Shown here piece by piece: positions 27,164-39,496 of a stretch of 64,000 nucleotides of DNA. The notes beneath the pieces were generated by a model, which made no database searches, was not told the origin of the DNA, and saw only the letters and a program-made list of their open reading frames with translations. The translations under genes were made by a program, and so were the position numbers. The stretch covers positions 248,001 through 312,000 of the forward strand of contig OZ242017.1 of NCBI GenBank assembly GCA_965204835.1. Direction: 5' to 3'. Numbering within the stretch: position 1 is the stretch's first letter; each line of letters opens with the position of its first letter. The DNA is from VXMT01 sp965204835. Its GTDB lineage: Bacteria > Chloroflexota > Dehalococcoidia > UBA2979.

Positions 27164-27577
27164 TTGCCGACCATTAACCAGTTGGTACGCAAGGGTCGTA
27201 AGCCGGTCTCGAAGAAGACCAAGGCGCCCGCGTTGCGCTTCCGCTACAACTCGCTCACCAACCGCATGACGCGTGGCAAGAAGGGCTCGCCCCAGAAGCG
27301 CGGCGTCTGCACACAGGTCCGCACCGTCACCCCCAAGAAGCCGAACTCCGCGCTGCGCAAGGTCTGCCGCGTGCGGCTCACCAACGGCATCGAGGTCACC
27401 GCATACATCCCCGGCGAGGGCCACACGCTGCAGGAGCACTCGGTCGTGCTCGTGCGCGGCGGCCGCGTCAAGGACCTGCCCGGCGTGCGCTACCACGTGG
27501 TGCGCGGCGCGCTCGACGCCACCGGCGTCGAGGGCCGGCGTCGCGGCCGCAGCAAGTACGGAACGCGCAAGGAGTAG
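27164..27577 (+). CDS. rpsL: 30S ribosomal protein S12
   Basis: S12 sits at the decoding centre. This 137-residue copy reads MPTINQLVRKGRKPV and carries TPKKPNSALRKV and GGRVKDLPGVRYH, where the two lysines that mutate in streptomycin resistance are both wild type. It starts with TTG at 27164 and is the first gene of the str operon, with rpsG five bases downstream. Confidence 0.98.
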   Translation: MPTINQLVRKGRKPVSKKTKAPALRFRYNSLTNRMTRGKKGSPQKRGVCTQVRTVTPKKPNSALRKVCRVRLTNGIEVTAYIPGEGHTLQEHSVVLVRGGRVKDLPGVRYHVVRGALDATGVEGRRRGRSKYGTRKE

Positions 27578-27582
27578 CGGAC

Positions 27583-28050
27583 GTGCGTCGCAACCGAGCC
27601 GAGCGCCGCCCCGTCGATCCCGACCCGCGATACCAGTCGCGGCTCGTCACCGCGTTCACCAACAAGGTGCTGATGAACGGCAAGAAGAGCGTCGCCGAGC
27701 GCATCGTCTACAACGCGCTCGACCGCGTCGAGGGGACGACCGGACGGCCCGGCATCGACGTCTTCGAGCAGGCCGTGCGCAACGTCACCCCGGTCATCGA
27801 GGTCAAGCCGCGCCGCGTAGGCGGCGCCACGTACCAGGTACCGGTCGACATCCGTGCCGAGCGCCGTCAGGCGCTCGCTCTGCGCTGGCTGCTGAACGCG
27901 GCGCGCGGGCGCGGGGGCCGCTCCATGGAGGAGCGCCTCGCGGCCGAGGTCCTCGACGCCGCGAACAACACGGGTACTGCCGTGCGGCGCAAGGAGGAGA
28001 CGCACCGGATGGCGGAGGCCAACCGTGCGTTCGTCCACTATCGCTGGTAA
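27583..28050 (+). CDS. rpsG: 30S ribosomal protein S7
   Basis: S7 nucleates assembly of the 16S 3' domain. This 155-residue copy shows DPRYQSRLVTAFTNKVLMNG, KSVAERIVYNALD, NVTPVIEVKPRRVGGATYQVP and the C-terminal KKEETHRMAEANRAFVHYRW pattern. It starts with GTG 27583. A 111-base gap to fusA holds a GC-rich hairpin. Confidence 0.98.
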   Translation: MRRNRAERRPVDPDPRYQSRLVTAFTNKVLMNGKKSVAERIVYNALDRVEGTTGRPGIDVFEQAVRNVTPVIEVKPRRVGGATYQVPVDIRAERRQALALRWLLNAARGRGGRSMEERLAAEVLDAANNTGTAVRRKEETHRMAEANRAFVHYRW

Positions 28051-28071
28051 ACGCCGGAACTCCGGCACGCA

Positions 28072-28095
28072 CGCCCCCGGCAGGAGCCGGGGGCG
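28072..28095 (+). other. GC-rich hairpin between rpsG and fusA
   Basis: CGCCCCCGGC (28072-28081) pairs with GCCGGGGGCG (28086-28095) around AGGA. No T-run follows, so it is not a standard terminator; it may pause transcription or protect or process the mRNA. Confidence 0.6.
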
Positions 28096-28161
28096 AAATC
28101 ATGCAAGAGACCATCGGACGGCCCGGCGGGACCGTCACGTGTCGAGGGAGCAATCAACGAC

Positions 28162-30249
<2,088 letters not shown>

Positions 30250-30262
30250 CGAGCAGTCCGAG

Positions 30263-30278
30263 GGCCCCCGCGGGGGTC
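30263..30278 (+). other. GC-rich hairpin between fusA and tuf
   Basis: GGCCCCCGCGGGGGTC forms a tight stem-loop 23 bases before the tuf ATG. No T-run follows. Confidence 0.45.
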
Positions 30279-30300
30279 AGCGGGGAGACGGGAGCGGGAG

Positions 30301-31500
<1,200 letters not shown>

Positions 31501-31505
31501 CAACA

Positions 31506-31520
31506 CCCCCCGGCAGGGGG
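31506..31520 (+). other. GC-rich hairpin between tuf and rpsJ
   Basis: CCCCC-CGGCA-GGGGG lies 14 bases before the rpsJ GTG and could influence translation or mRNA processing. No T-run follows. Confidence 0.45.
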
Positions 31521-31534
31521 CGAGGGAGTCCTGA

Positions 31535-31849
31535 GTGGTAGCAGCGCGTCAACGGATACGCATTCGGCTCAAGGCCTATGACCACCGCGTGCTGGACCGC
31601 TCGGCGGCCCAGATCGTGGAGACGGCCGAACGCACCGGCGCGCAGGTGGCGGGCCCCGTCCCGCTGCCCACGCGGATCCGGAAGTACACCGTGATCCGCT
31701 CGCCGTTCATCGACAAGGACTCCCGCGACCAGTTCGAGATCCGCACGCACAAGCGGCTGATCGACATCTTCGATCCGACGTCGCGGACGGTGGACACGCT
31801 GATGCGGCTGCAACTGCCGTCCGGCGTCGACATCGAGATCAAGCTGTAG
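31535..31849 (+). CDS. rpsJ: 30S ribosomal protein S10
   Basis: This 104-residue S10 (also NusE, a partner of NusB and NusG in antitermination) shows RIRIRLKAYDHRVLDRS, RKYTVIRSPFIDKDSR, and FEIRTHKRLIDI. It starts with GTG 31535 and opens the S10 cluster; rplC follows after 13 bases. Confidence 0.98.
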   Translation: MVAARQRIRIRLKAYDHRVLDRSAAQIVETAERTGAQVAGPVPLPTRIRKYTVIRSPFIDKDSRDQFEIRTHKRLIDIFDPTSRTVDTLMRLQLPSGVDIEIKL

Positions 31850-31862
31850 GGGCACGGGCGAG

Positions 31863-32726
31863 ATGATTCGCGGAATGCTCGGCCGCAAGGTAGGCATGAT
31901 GCGCCTCTATGACGGCGCCGGCCGCGCCCGTGGCGTGACCGCGATCCAGCTCGGCCCCAACACCGTCACGCAGCTCCGCACCGAGGAGCGCGACGGCTAC
32001 AGCGCTGTCCAGGTCGGCATGCGCGGCAACCGCAGGCGGCTCAACCGCCCCGCGCGCGGCCACCTCCGCGCCTCGGGCGCCGAGGGCGAGACGCTCACGC
32101 TGCTGCGCGAGTTCCCCGCCGACAACCCGGACGAGTACGAGCTCGGCCAGGTCATCACCGTCGAGCAGTTCGAGGCGGGTAGCTACGTCAACGTGAGCGG
32201 TACGTCGAAGGGCCGCGGCTTCGCCGGCGGCGTGAAGCGCTGGGGCTTCCACGGCGGGCCGAAGACGCACGGCCAGTCCGACCGCCACCGCGCGCCGGGC
32301 TCCGTCGGCGCGGGCACCACGCCGGGCAAGGTGTTCAAGGGCCAGAAGATGGCCGGCCACATGGGCGCCCGCACCGTCTCCGTGCTGAACCTGCTCGTCG
32401 TCGCCACCGACCCCTCGCGCGACCTGCTGTTCGTCGAGGGCTCCGTGCCGGGGCCGCCCGACGGCATCGTGCAGGTCACGCCCGGCCGCAAGGCCGCGCT
32501 CGCCGACTACGAGCCCCCGGAGATTGAGGCCGCCGCAGCGGTCGAGGTCCCCGCGGACGAGCCCGAGTCCGATGAGCCCGAGCTCGACGAGCCCGAGGCC
32601 ATCGAGGCCGAGGCCGAGGACATGGCCGACGAGACTGACGACGAGACAGACGAGGCGACCGACGAGGCTGCGGACACGGAGACGGACGACGACACCGACG
32701 ACACAGCGGAAGAGCAGGACGAGTAA
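31863..32726 (+). CDS. rplC: 50S ribosomal protein L3 with an acidic tail
   Basis: L3 initiates 23S rRNA assembly near the peptidyl-transferase centre. The core shows GMLGRKVGMMRLYD, GFAGGVKRWGFHGGPKTHG and GSVGAGTTPGKVFKGQKM. The protein has 287 residues, against about 210 normally, because of a tail of about 75 residues rich in Glu, Asp and Ala with repeated ETDDE and DEP units. rplD begins two bases after the stop. Confidence 0.96.
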   Translation: MIRGMLGRKVGMMRLYDGAGRARGVTAIQLGPNTVTQLRTEERDGYSAVQVGMRGNRRRLNRPARGHLRASGAEGETLTLLREFPADNPDEYELGQVITVEQFEAGSYVNVSGTSKGRGFAGGVKRWGFHGGPKTHGQSDRHRAPGSVGAGTTPGKVFKGQKMAGHMGARTVSVLNLLVVATDPSRDLLFVEGSVPGPPDGIVQVTPGRKAALADYEPPEIEAAAAVEVPADEPESDEPELDEPEAIEAEAEDMADETDDETDEATDEAADTETDDDTDDTAEEQDE

Positions 32727-32728
32727 CG

Positions 32729-33400
32729 ATGGAACTCGCGGTGCGCGACGCACAGGGCGCCGACCTCGACCCCATCGAGGTCGATGACGCCGTGTTCGGC
32801 ATCGAGCCGAACGAGGCCGTGGTGCACCAGACGCTGGTGGCGCAGCTCGCCGCGCGCCGCGCCGGCAGCGCCAGCACGAAGTCGCGAGGCGAGGTGCGAG
32901 GCTCCCGGGCCAAGCTGCGACGCCAGAAGGGCCTCGGCATGGCCCGCGTCGGCTCGAACCGCTCGCCGATCCGCCGTGGCGGCGGCGTGGCGTTCGGCCC
33001 GAAGCCGCGCTCGTACGTGCAGAAGCTGCCGAAGCGCATGCGCCGGCTCGCGATCCGCTCCGTGCTCTCCAGCCGCGTGGCCGAGGGCCGACTCCACGTC
33101 GTGGACAGCCTCGGCGTCGAGGAGCCCTCGACAAAGGCCGCGGTCGGGCTGCTCGAGCGCCTCGGCGTCGACCGTTCGGCGCTGGTCGTCACGGGCGCGC
33201 CGGACCGCACGGCGCTGCTCTCGACGCGCAACATCCCCGGCGTGCGCGCCGTGCCCGCCGACGTGCTCAACGTCGCGGACATGCTCGCGCACCGCTCCCT
33301 CGTGCTGACGGTCGACGCGGTGCGTCGCGCCGAGGCGCTGTGGGGCGGCGAACGGGCGAGTGGCCGCGCGGTCGGCGACTCGGCGGCGGTGGAGGTCTAG
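32729..33400 (+). CDS. rplD: 50S ribosomal protein L4
   Basis: This 223-residue L4 lines the peptide exit tunnel. It shows HQTLVAQLAARRAGSASTKS, the loop RRQKGLGMARVGSNRSPIRRGGG and GPKPRSYVQKLPKRMRRLAIR. The C-terminal 15 residues are variable. L4 regulates the S10 operon in Enterobacteria; no such leader is evident here. Confidence 0.97.
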   Translation: MELAVRDAQGADLDPIEVDDAVFGIEPNEAVVHQTLVAQLAARRAGSASTKSRGEVRGSRAKLRRQKGLGMARVGSNRSPIRRGGGVAFGPKPRSYVQKLPKRMRRLAIRSVLSSRVAEGRLHVVDSLGVEEPSTKAAVGLLERLGVDRSALVVTGAPDRTALLSTRNIPGVRAVPADVLNVADMLAHRSLVLTVDAVRRAEALWGGERASGRAVGDSAAVEV

Positions 33401-33404
33401 CGCG

Positions 33405-33701
33405 ATGCCGAAGGCGATGCACCCGCTGCAGATCCTCAAGCGCCCGGTCGTCACCGAGAAGTCGACGATGCTTGGCGCGCTGGGCCAGTACGTCTTCGAG
33501 GTCGACACGCGCGCGAACAAGCCGCAGATCGCCCAGGCGGTCGAGTCGGCCTTCGACGTCACCGTGGTCAAGGTGCGCACCATGATGGTGCGCGGCAAGA
33601 CCAAGCGCTTCGGGACGCGCCTCTCGACCTCGCCGGCCTGGAAGAAGGCCGTCGTGACGCTCGCCCCCGGCGACCAGATCCAGTACTTCGAGGGGGTGTA
33701 G
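33405..33701 (+). CDS. rplW: 50S ribosomal protein L23
   Basis: This 98-residue L23 sits at the tunnel exit and docks SRP and trigger factor. It begins MPKAMHPLQILKRPVVTEKS and shows YVFEVDTRANKPQIAQAVE and GKTKRFGTR. ATG 33405 is four bases after rplD; reading further upstream would run through the rplD sequence in another frame. Confidence 0.97.
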   Translation: MPKAMHPLQILKRPVVTEKSTMLGALGQYVFEVDTRANKPQIAQAVESAFDVTVVKVRTMMVRGKTKRFGTRLSTSPAWKKAVVTLAPGDQIQYFEGV

Positions 33702-33704
33702 GCG

Positions 33705-34547
<843 letters not shown>

Positions 34548-34549
34548 CC

Positions 34550-34834
34550 ATGTCTCGATCGACGAAGAAGGGGCCGTACGTCCACCCCAGCCTGATGAAG
34601 CAGGTGGAGGCGGCGCAGCGCTCGCAGAACAAGCAGGTGATCCGCACCTGGTCGCGCGCCTCGATGGTGATGCCGGAGATGGTCGGGATGACCATCGCGG
34701 TCCACGACGGCCGCCGCCACGTGCCGGTGTTCTGTACCGAGAACATGGTGGGGCACAAGCTGGGCGAGTTCGCCTTCACACGCACGTTCCGCGGCCACCG
34801 CGGCCGCAGCGAGTCGAGTTCGAGGGTCCGCTAG
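34550..34834 (+). CDS. rpsS: 30S ribosomal protein S19
   Basis: This 94-residue S19 starts MSRSTKKGPYVHPSLMKQV and shows the WSRASMVMPEMVGMTIAVH and GHKLGEFAFTRTFRGH motifs. The S19 consensus fixes ATG 34550. rplV begins directly after the stop. Confidence 0.98.
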   Translation: MSRSTKKGPYVHPSLMKQVEAAQRSQNKQVIRTWSRASMVMPEMVGMTIAVHDGRRHVPVFCTENMVGHKLGEFAFTRTFRGHRGRSESSSRVR

Positions 34835-35176
34835 ATGGAAGTCCGCGCCGTCGCCCGTCACCAGGCCGTCTCGCCCCGCAAGGTGCGGCTGGTGCTGGAC
34901 GTCATCGAGGGGATGCCCGCGAACGAGGCGCTCACGACGCTGCAGTTCATGCCGCAGGCCTCGGCGCGCATCGTCTGGAAGGCGCTGCGCTCGGCGATGG
35001 CGAACGCGGAGAACAACTTCAACCTCAACCCGGACGGGCTGTTCGTGAAGCGCGCCATCGCGGGCGACGCGCGCACGCTGAAGCGCTTCAAGGCGCGCTC
35101 GCGCGGCCGTGCGGCGCCGCGGCTCAAGCGCTACAGCCACATCGAGATCGTCGTGGACGACGAGGGGGTGTTCTAG
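34835..35176 (+). CDS. rplV: 50S ribosomal protein L22
   Basis: This 113-residue L22 forms part of the exit tunnel. It shows VARHQAVSPRKVRLVLDVIEG, the tunnel hairpin region and C-terminal SHIEIVVDDEG. No macrolide-resistance insertion in the hairpin is apparent. Its stop overlaps the rpsC start by one base (TAGTG). Confidence 0.97.
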   Translation: MEVRAVARHQAVSPRKVRLVLDVIEGMPANEALTTLQFMPQASARIVWKALRSAMANAENNFNLNPDGLFVKRAIAGDARTLKRFKARSRGRAAPRLKRYSHIEIVVDDEGVF

Positions 35177-35844
35177 TGGGTCGCAAGGTTCACCCGTACG
35201 GCTTCCGCATGGGGGTCACGAAGGACTGGCAGGCGAAGTGGTTCAGTGAGCGCGGCTACGCCGACCTGGTCCACGAGGACCTGCGCATGCGCAAGGTGGT
35301 CCTCGACCGCCTGCCGGACGCCGGCATCTCCGAGATCATCATCGACCGCAACGCGAACCAGCTCACGCTGACGGTGAAGACCGCCAAGCCCGGCATCGTG
35401 ATCGGGCGCGGGGGCGCGAACGTCGAGCAGCTCCGCAACGCGCTCGAGGACGCGACCGACCGCCGCGTGCGACTCAACATCGAGGAGATCCGCGTACCGG
35501 AGACGGACGCGTACCTCGTCGCGCGGTCCGTGGCGGACCAGCTGGAGCGTCGCGTGGCGTTCCGGCGCGCGATGAAGCAGGCGGTGCAGCGCACGATGCA
35601 GCGCGGCGCCGAGGGCTGCAAGATCAAGATCGGCGGCCGGCTCGGCGGCGCGGAGATGTCGCGCTCCGAGTACGAGTTGCAGGGGCGCGTGCCGCTGCAC
35701 ACGCTGCGCGCGGACATCGACTACGGCCAGGCTGAGGCGCGCACCACGTTCGGCATCGTCGGCGTGAAGTGCTGGATCTACAAGGGCGAGATCGCCCCCG
35801 AGGATTCGCCGTTCGCCATCGCCGGCACCGAGGAATCGGAGTAG
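35176..35844 (+). CDS. rpsC: 30S ribosomal protein S3
   Basis: This 222-residue S3 lines the mRNA entry channel. It shows GRKVHPYGFRMGVTKDWQAK, the KH-domain loop GIVIGRGGANVEQLR, and the C-terminal GIVGVKCWIYKGEI. It starts with GTG 35176. Confidence 0.98.
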   Translation: MGRKVHPYGFRMGVTKDWQAKWFSERGYADLVHEDLRMRKVVLDRLPDAGISEIIIDRNANQLTLTVKTAKPGIVIGRGGANVEQLRNALEDATDRRVRLNIEEIRVPETDAYLVARSVADQLERRVAFRRAMKQAVQRTMQRGAEGCKIKIGGRLGGAEMSRSEYELQGRVPLHTLRADIDYGQAEARTTFGIVGVKCWIYKGEIAPEDSPFAIAGTEESE

Positions 35845-35848
35845 CGCG

Positions 35849-36262
35849 ATGTTGATGCCTCGTCGCGTCCGCTACCGGAAGCAGCACCGCGGCAAGCGCC
35901 GCGGCATGGCGCACTCGGGCAACTCCGTCGCGTTCGGCGAGTGGGGCCTGCAGGCGCAGACCACGGGCTGGGTCGATGCGCGCCAGATCGAGGCCGCGCG
36001 ACGCGCCATCACCGGCTCGCTGCGGCGCGGCGGCAAGGTGTGGATCCGGGTGTTCCCGGACAAGCCCGTCACCAAGAAGCCCGTCGAGACCCGCATGGGC
36101 AAGGGCAAGGGCAACCCGGACCACTGGGTCGCGGTTGTGAAGCGCGGCCGTGTGCTCTTCGAGGTGGCCGGGGTGCCGGAGGACGCGGTGCGCGAGGCGT
36201 TCCGGCGCGCGCACCACAAGCTCTCCGTCAACACCAAGATGATCGGGCGCGAGGAGGGGTAA
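35849..36262 (+). CDS. rplP: 50S ribosomal protein L16
   Basis: This 137-residue L16 organises the A-site region of 23S rRNA. It starts MLMPRRVRYRKQHRGKRRG and shows GRMGKGKGNPDHWVAVV-like sequence (MGKGKGNPDHW). ATG 35849 fits the MLMP consensus start; ATG 35855 is the alternative. The stop overlaps the rpmC start (TAATG). Confidence 0.97.
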   Translation: MLMPRRVRYRKQHRGKRRGMAHSGNSVAFGEWGLQAQTTGWVDARQIEAARRAITGSLRRGGKVWIRVFPDKPVTKKPVETRMGKGKGNPDHWVAVVKRGRVLFEVAGVPEDAVREAFRRAHHKLSVNTKMIGREEG

Positions 36263-36528
36263 TGGCCGCCGCAGACGTCCAGGACCTGCGCGCCATGACG
36301 GACGCCGAGCTCCGCAGCGAGTTGGAGGAGACGCAACGCGCCCTCTTCAACCTGCGCTTCCAGGCGGCGACGCGACAGCTCGCCGACGTCTCGCAGGTGC
36401 GCACCGCGCGCCGCCGCGTGGCCCGCATCAAGACGCTGCTGCACGAGCGCGCGATCCTCGAGGCGTACGGCGAGGTGGTCGAAGCCGCTGCCGCCGCGTC
36501 GAGCGACGACGGGGACCAGGAGGAGTAA
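36262..36528 (+). CDS. rpmC: 50S ribosomal protein L29
   Basis: This 88-residue L29 shows DLRAMTDAELRSELEETQR, ALFNLRFQAATRQL, and VRTARRRVARIKTLLHER. About 20 extra Ala/Ser/Asp/Glu residues extend the usual C-terminus, in line with other acidic tails in this operon. rpsQ follows after three bases. Confidence 0.96.
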   Translation: MAAADVQDLRAMTDAELRSELEETQRALFNLRFQAATRQLADVSQVRTARRRVARIKTLLHERAILEAYGEVVEAAAAASSDDGDQEE

Positions 36529-36531
36529 GCC

Positions 36532-36987
36532 GTGGTCCAGGCCGAACGCCAGGTCAACCGCAAGCGCCGCACCGGCACCGTGGTGTCGTCGTCGAACGAC
36601 AAGACGGTGATCGTCGCCGTCTCGCGCGCCGCGCGGCACCGCCTCTACCGCAAGGTGATCCGCCAGACGAAGCGCTACGCCGTGCACGACCCGGACAACC
36701 GCGCGACCGTCGGCGACCTCGTGACCATCGAGGAGTCGCGGCCGGTCAGCAAGACCAAGCGCTGGCGGCTCGTGGACGTGATGACGGAGCGCGACGTGGC
36801 CGAGGTGGCCCCGGCCAGCCTGGACGAGGCGCTGGTGGACGAGATGCAGCGCACCGCCGCGCGTGCCGCAGCCGAGGCCGGTGAGGCCGGCGGTGCGGGC
36901 GCAGACGCCGAGGCGCGCGCCGCCGCGGCCGAGTCCGAAGAGGCCCCGGCGGACGACGCCGACGACGAAGGCGAGGCGGAGTCGTGA
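36532..36987 (+). CDS. rpsQ: 30S ribosomal protein S17 with an acidic tail
   Basis: S17 binds the 5' domain of 16S rRNA. The core (RRTGTVVSSSNDKTVIVAVS ... VGDLVTIEESRPVSKTKRW) covers about 85 residues. A tail of about 65 residues rich in Ala, Glu and Asp brings the protein to 151. It starts with GTG 36532 and overlaps rplN by four bases. Confidence 0.96.
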   Translation: MVQAERQVNRKRRTGTVVSSSNDKTVIVAVSRAARHRLYRKVIRQTKRYAVHDPDNRATVGDLVTIEESRPVSKTKRWRLVDVMTERDVAEVAPASLDEALVDEMQRTAARAAAEAGEAGGAGADAEARAAAAESEEAPADDADDEGEAES

Positions 36988-37355
36988 TCCAGCAGGAGAG
37001 TCGCCTCACCGTCGCGGACAACTCGGGCGCGCGCGAGCTGCTGTGCATCCGCGTGCTCGGCGGCTCAGGCCGCCGCTACGCCCGCATCGGCGACCTGATC
37101 GTGGCGACCGTGAAGGACGCGCAGCCGAACAGCCCGGTACGCAAGGGCGAGGTCGTGCATGCTGTCGTCGTGCGGACCGCGCACCCGATGCAGCGCCCGG
37201 ACGGCTCCACCATCCGCTTCGACGACAACGCTGCGGTGGTGCTCGAGAACCGCGAGGGCAACCCGCGCGGCACGCGCATCACGGGCCCCGTCGCCCGCGA
37301 GCTGCGCGACCGCCAGTACATGCGCATCGTCTCGCTCGCCCCGGAGGTGCTGTGA
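36984..37355 (+). CDS. rplN: 50S ribosomal protein L14
   Basis: This 123-residue L14 shows VIQQESRLTVADNSGARELL, CIRVLGGSGRRYARIGD and RFDDNAAVVLENREGNPRG. Length is standard. It starts with GTG 36984 inside rpsQ, and its stop overlaps the rplX start (TGATG). Confidence 0.98.
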   Translation: MIQQESRLTVADNSGARELLCIRVLGGSGRRYARIGDLIVATVKDAQPNSPVRKGEVVHAVVVRTAHPMQRPDGSTIRFDDNAAVVLENREGNPRGTRITGPVARELRDRQYMRIVSLAPEVL

Positions 37356-37672
37356 TGGCGGCCCGGGTGAAGCGCAACGACACCGTCGAGGTGATCGCGG
37401 GCAAGGACCGCGGCCGGCGCGGCTCCGTGCGGCAGGTGCTGGCGAAGGACCGCCGCGTGATCGTGACCGGGATCAACATGGTGAAGAAGCACCGCCGGTC
37501 GCAGAACCCGACGATGCCGTCGGAGATCCTGGACCTCGAAGCGCCGCTGCACGTCTCGAACGTGATGGTGGTCTGCCCGACGTGCGACGCCGCAACGCGC
37601 ATCGGCTTCAGCGCACTCGATGGCGGCGGCAAGACGCGCGTCTGCAAGCGCTGCGGCGTGGCGATCGACTAG
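37355..37672 (+). CDS. rplX: 50S ribosomal protein L24
   Basis: This 105-residue L24 shows the KOW motif VKRNDTVEVIAGKDRGRRGS and INMVKKHRR. The C-terminal part has a zinc-ribbon pair VCPTC and CKRC, as seen in many bacterial L24 proteins. It starts at ATG 37355. Confidence 0.97.
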   Translation: MAARVKRNDTVEVIAGKDRGRRGSVRQVLAKDRRVIVTGINMVKKHRRSQNPTMPSEILDLEAPLHVSNVMVVCPTCDAATRIGFSALDGGGKTRVCKRCGVAID

Positions 37673-37685
37673 GGATGAACGAGTG

Positions 37686-38246
37686 ATGGTGACCGCCACG
37701 AAGCCACGGCTGCGACAGCGCTACGAGGACGAGATCCACGGCGCGCTCATGCGCGAGTTCGGCTACTCGAACCCGATGGAGGCGCCGACCCTGCGCAAGA
37801 TCGGGGTCAACATCGGCCTCGGCGAGGCGCTCGACAACGGCCGCGCGATCGAGAGCGCGACGCAGGACCTGCGCTCGATCACCGGGCAGAGGCCCGTCGT
37901 GACGCGCGCGAAGCGGGCCATCTCCAACTTCCGCCTGCGCGAGGGCAACGCGATCGGCCTCAAGCTGACGCTGCGCCGCGACCGCATGTGGGAGTTCTAC
38001 GAGCGGCTGGTGCATATCGCGCTGCCGCGCGTGCGCGACTTCCGGGGCGTCTCGCCGAACTCGTTCGACGGGCGCGGGAACTACTCGCTCGGGGTGACCG
38101 AGCAGGTGATCTTCCCCGAGGTGACGTTCGACAGCATCGACCGCGTGCGAGGGCTGCAGATCAACGTGATCACCTCGGCGCGGACAGACGAAGAGGGCAA
38201 GCGGCTCCTGGAGCTGCTGGGCATGCCGTTCGCGCGGGCGCAGTAG
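37686..38246 (+). CDS. rplE: 50S ribosomal protein L5
   Basis: This 186-residue L5 binds 5S rRNA. It shows NPMEAPTLRKIGVNIGLGEA, ITGQRPVVTRAKRAISNFRL, GVSPNSFDGRGNYSLGVTEQ and FPEVTFDSIDRVRGLQI. Start is ATG 37686, with GTG 37683 as an alternative. rpsN follows after 40 bases. Confidence 0.97.
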   Translation: MVTATKPRLRQRYEDEIHGALMREFGYSNPMEAPTLRKIGVNIGLGEALDNGRAIESATQDLRSITGQRPVVTRAKRAISNFRLREGNAIGLKLTLRRDRMWEFYERLVHIALPRVRDFRGVSPNSFDGRGNYSLGVTEQVIFPEVTFDSIDRVRGLQINVITSARTDEEGKRLLELLGMPFARAQ

Positions 38247-38286
38247 CGCCCCGCCGCGGGATGCATCGGTACGGAGGAATGGACGG

Positions 38287-38490
38287 ATGGCGCGCAAGTC
38301 GCTGATTGCGGCCGCGGACCGCAAGCCGAAGTACTCGAGCCGCAAGGTGAACCGCTGCCCCGTGGTGTGGCGCGACCGGCCGTGCGGCCGCGCCCGGGCC
38401 TACATGAGGCGCTTCCAGATGTGCCGGATCTGTTTCCGCACGCTGGCGAACCAGGGCAAGCTGCCCGGCGTCCGGAAGTCGTCGTGGTAG
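38287..38490 (+). CDS. rpsN: 30S ribosomal protein S14, type Z with an altered zinc site
   Basis: This 67-residue S14 starts MARKSLIAAADRKPKYSSRK and ends LPGVRKSSW, the short zinc-type pattern. The usual type-Z protein has 61 residues with CxxC-GR. Here the first pair reads C-PVVWRDRP-CGR, eight residues between the cysteines, a six-residue insertion; the second pair CRIC is normal. The DNA reads cleanly with no frameshift. Zinc may still bind through a longer loop. Confidence 0.93.
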   Translation: MARKSLIAAADRKPKYSSRKVNRCPVVWRDRPCGRARAYMRRFQMCRICFRTLANQGKLPGVRKSSW

Positions 38491-38530
38491 GCGCGACGCA
38501 ACACGGCGGAGAGGAGACGAGCACGAACCG

Positions 38531-38929
38531 ATGAGCATGTCCGACCCCCTGGCCGACATGTGCACGCGCATCCGCAACGCGCTGGGTGCTCGCCATGACT
38601 CGGTCCGCGTACCCGCCTCCCGGCTGAAGCAGGCGATCGCCGACGTGCTGCAGTCCGAAGGCTTCATCGCCGGCTACTCGGAGGAGGAGGAGGGGAGCCG
38701 CCGCTATCTGCGGCTGCGCCTCAACTACCTCTCCGACCAGCAGGCCGCGATCGGCGGCATCCGGCGCGTCTCGCGCCCCGGCCTGCGCGTCTACGTGAAC
38801 CGCCGCGAGATCCCCAGGGTCTACGGCGGCCTCGGCGTGGCCGTGATGAGCACCTCCCAGGGCGTGATGACGGGACAGGAAGCCTGGCGCCGCAAGGTCG
38901 GCGGCGAGGTCCTGTGCTACGTCTGGTAG
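38531..38929 (+). CDS. rpsH: 30S ribosomal protein S8
   Basis: This 132-residue S8 shows DPLADMCTRIRNALGARHDS, VRVPASRLKQAIADVLQSEGF, and the C-terminal STSQGVMTGQEAWRRKVGGE. Start is ATG 38531 or 38537. S8 represses the spc operon in E. coli; no matching leader was seen. Confidence 0.97.
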   Translation: MSMSDPLADMCTRIRNALGARHDSVRVPASRLKQAIADVLQSEGFIAGYSEEEEGSRRYLRLRLNYLSDQQAAIGGIRRVSRPGLRVYVNRREIPRVYGGLGVAVMSTSQGVMTGQEAWRRKVGGEVLCYVW

Positions 38930-38951
38930 CGGTGAGGCAGGCAACAGAACC

Positions 38952-39485
38952 ATGTCACGCGTAGGCAAGCAGCCGGTCCCCGTCCCAGACGGCGTGCAGG
39001 TCAGCCTGGACGGCGGCACGTGCCGCGTCCAGGGGCCGCGCGGCGAGCTGGCGCAGGACCTCCACCCGGAGATGGACGTGCGGCTCGACAAAGGCGAGGT
39101 CGTCGTCACGCGGCCCTCGGACGCGCCGGGCCACCGCGCGCTCCACGGGCTGACGCGCGCGCTCATCGCCAACATGGTGGAGGGCGTGACCGAGGGCTTC
39201 ACGAAGTCCCTCGAGATCGTCGGCACTGGGTACCGCGCGGAGCTGCGCGGGCAGAGCCTGGTGCTGAGCGTGGGCTTCTCCCACCAGGTCGAGCTGCAGC
39301 CGCTGGACGGCGTCTCGTTCGAGGTGGAGACCAATACGCGCGTACACGTACACGGCATCGACAAGCAGCGAGTGGGGCAGCAGGCGGCGCTGGTGCGCCG
39401 CGTGCGGCCGCCCGAGCCCTACCAGGGCAAGGGCATCCGCTACCGTGGCGAGCAGGTCCGGCGCAAGGCCGGGAAGCGCGGCTAG
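38952..39485 (+). CDS. rplF: 50S ribosomal protein L6
   Basis: This 177-residue L6 shows MSRVGKQPVPVPDGVQVSL, GPRGELAQDL, and the C-terminal RPPEPYQGKGIRYRGEQVRR. Length and motifs are standard. Confidence 0.98.
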   Translation: MSRVGKQPVPVPDGVQVSLDGGTCRVQGPRGELAQDLHPEMDVRLDKGEVVVTRPSDAPGHRALHGLTRALIANMVEGVTEGFTKSLEIVGTGYRAELRGQSLVLSVGFSHQVELQPLDGVSFEVETNTRVHVHGIDKQRVGQQAALVRRVRPPEPYQGKGIRYRGEQVRRKAGKRG

Positions 39486-39496
39486 GAGCGCGCGCG

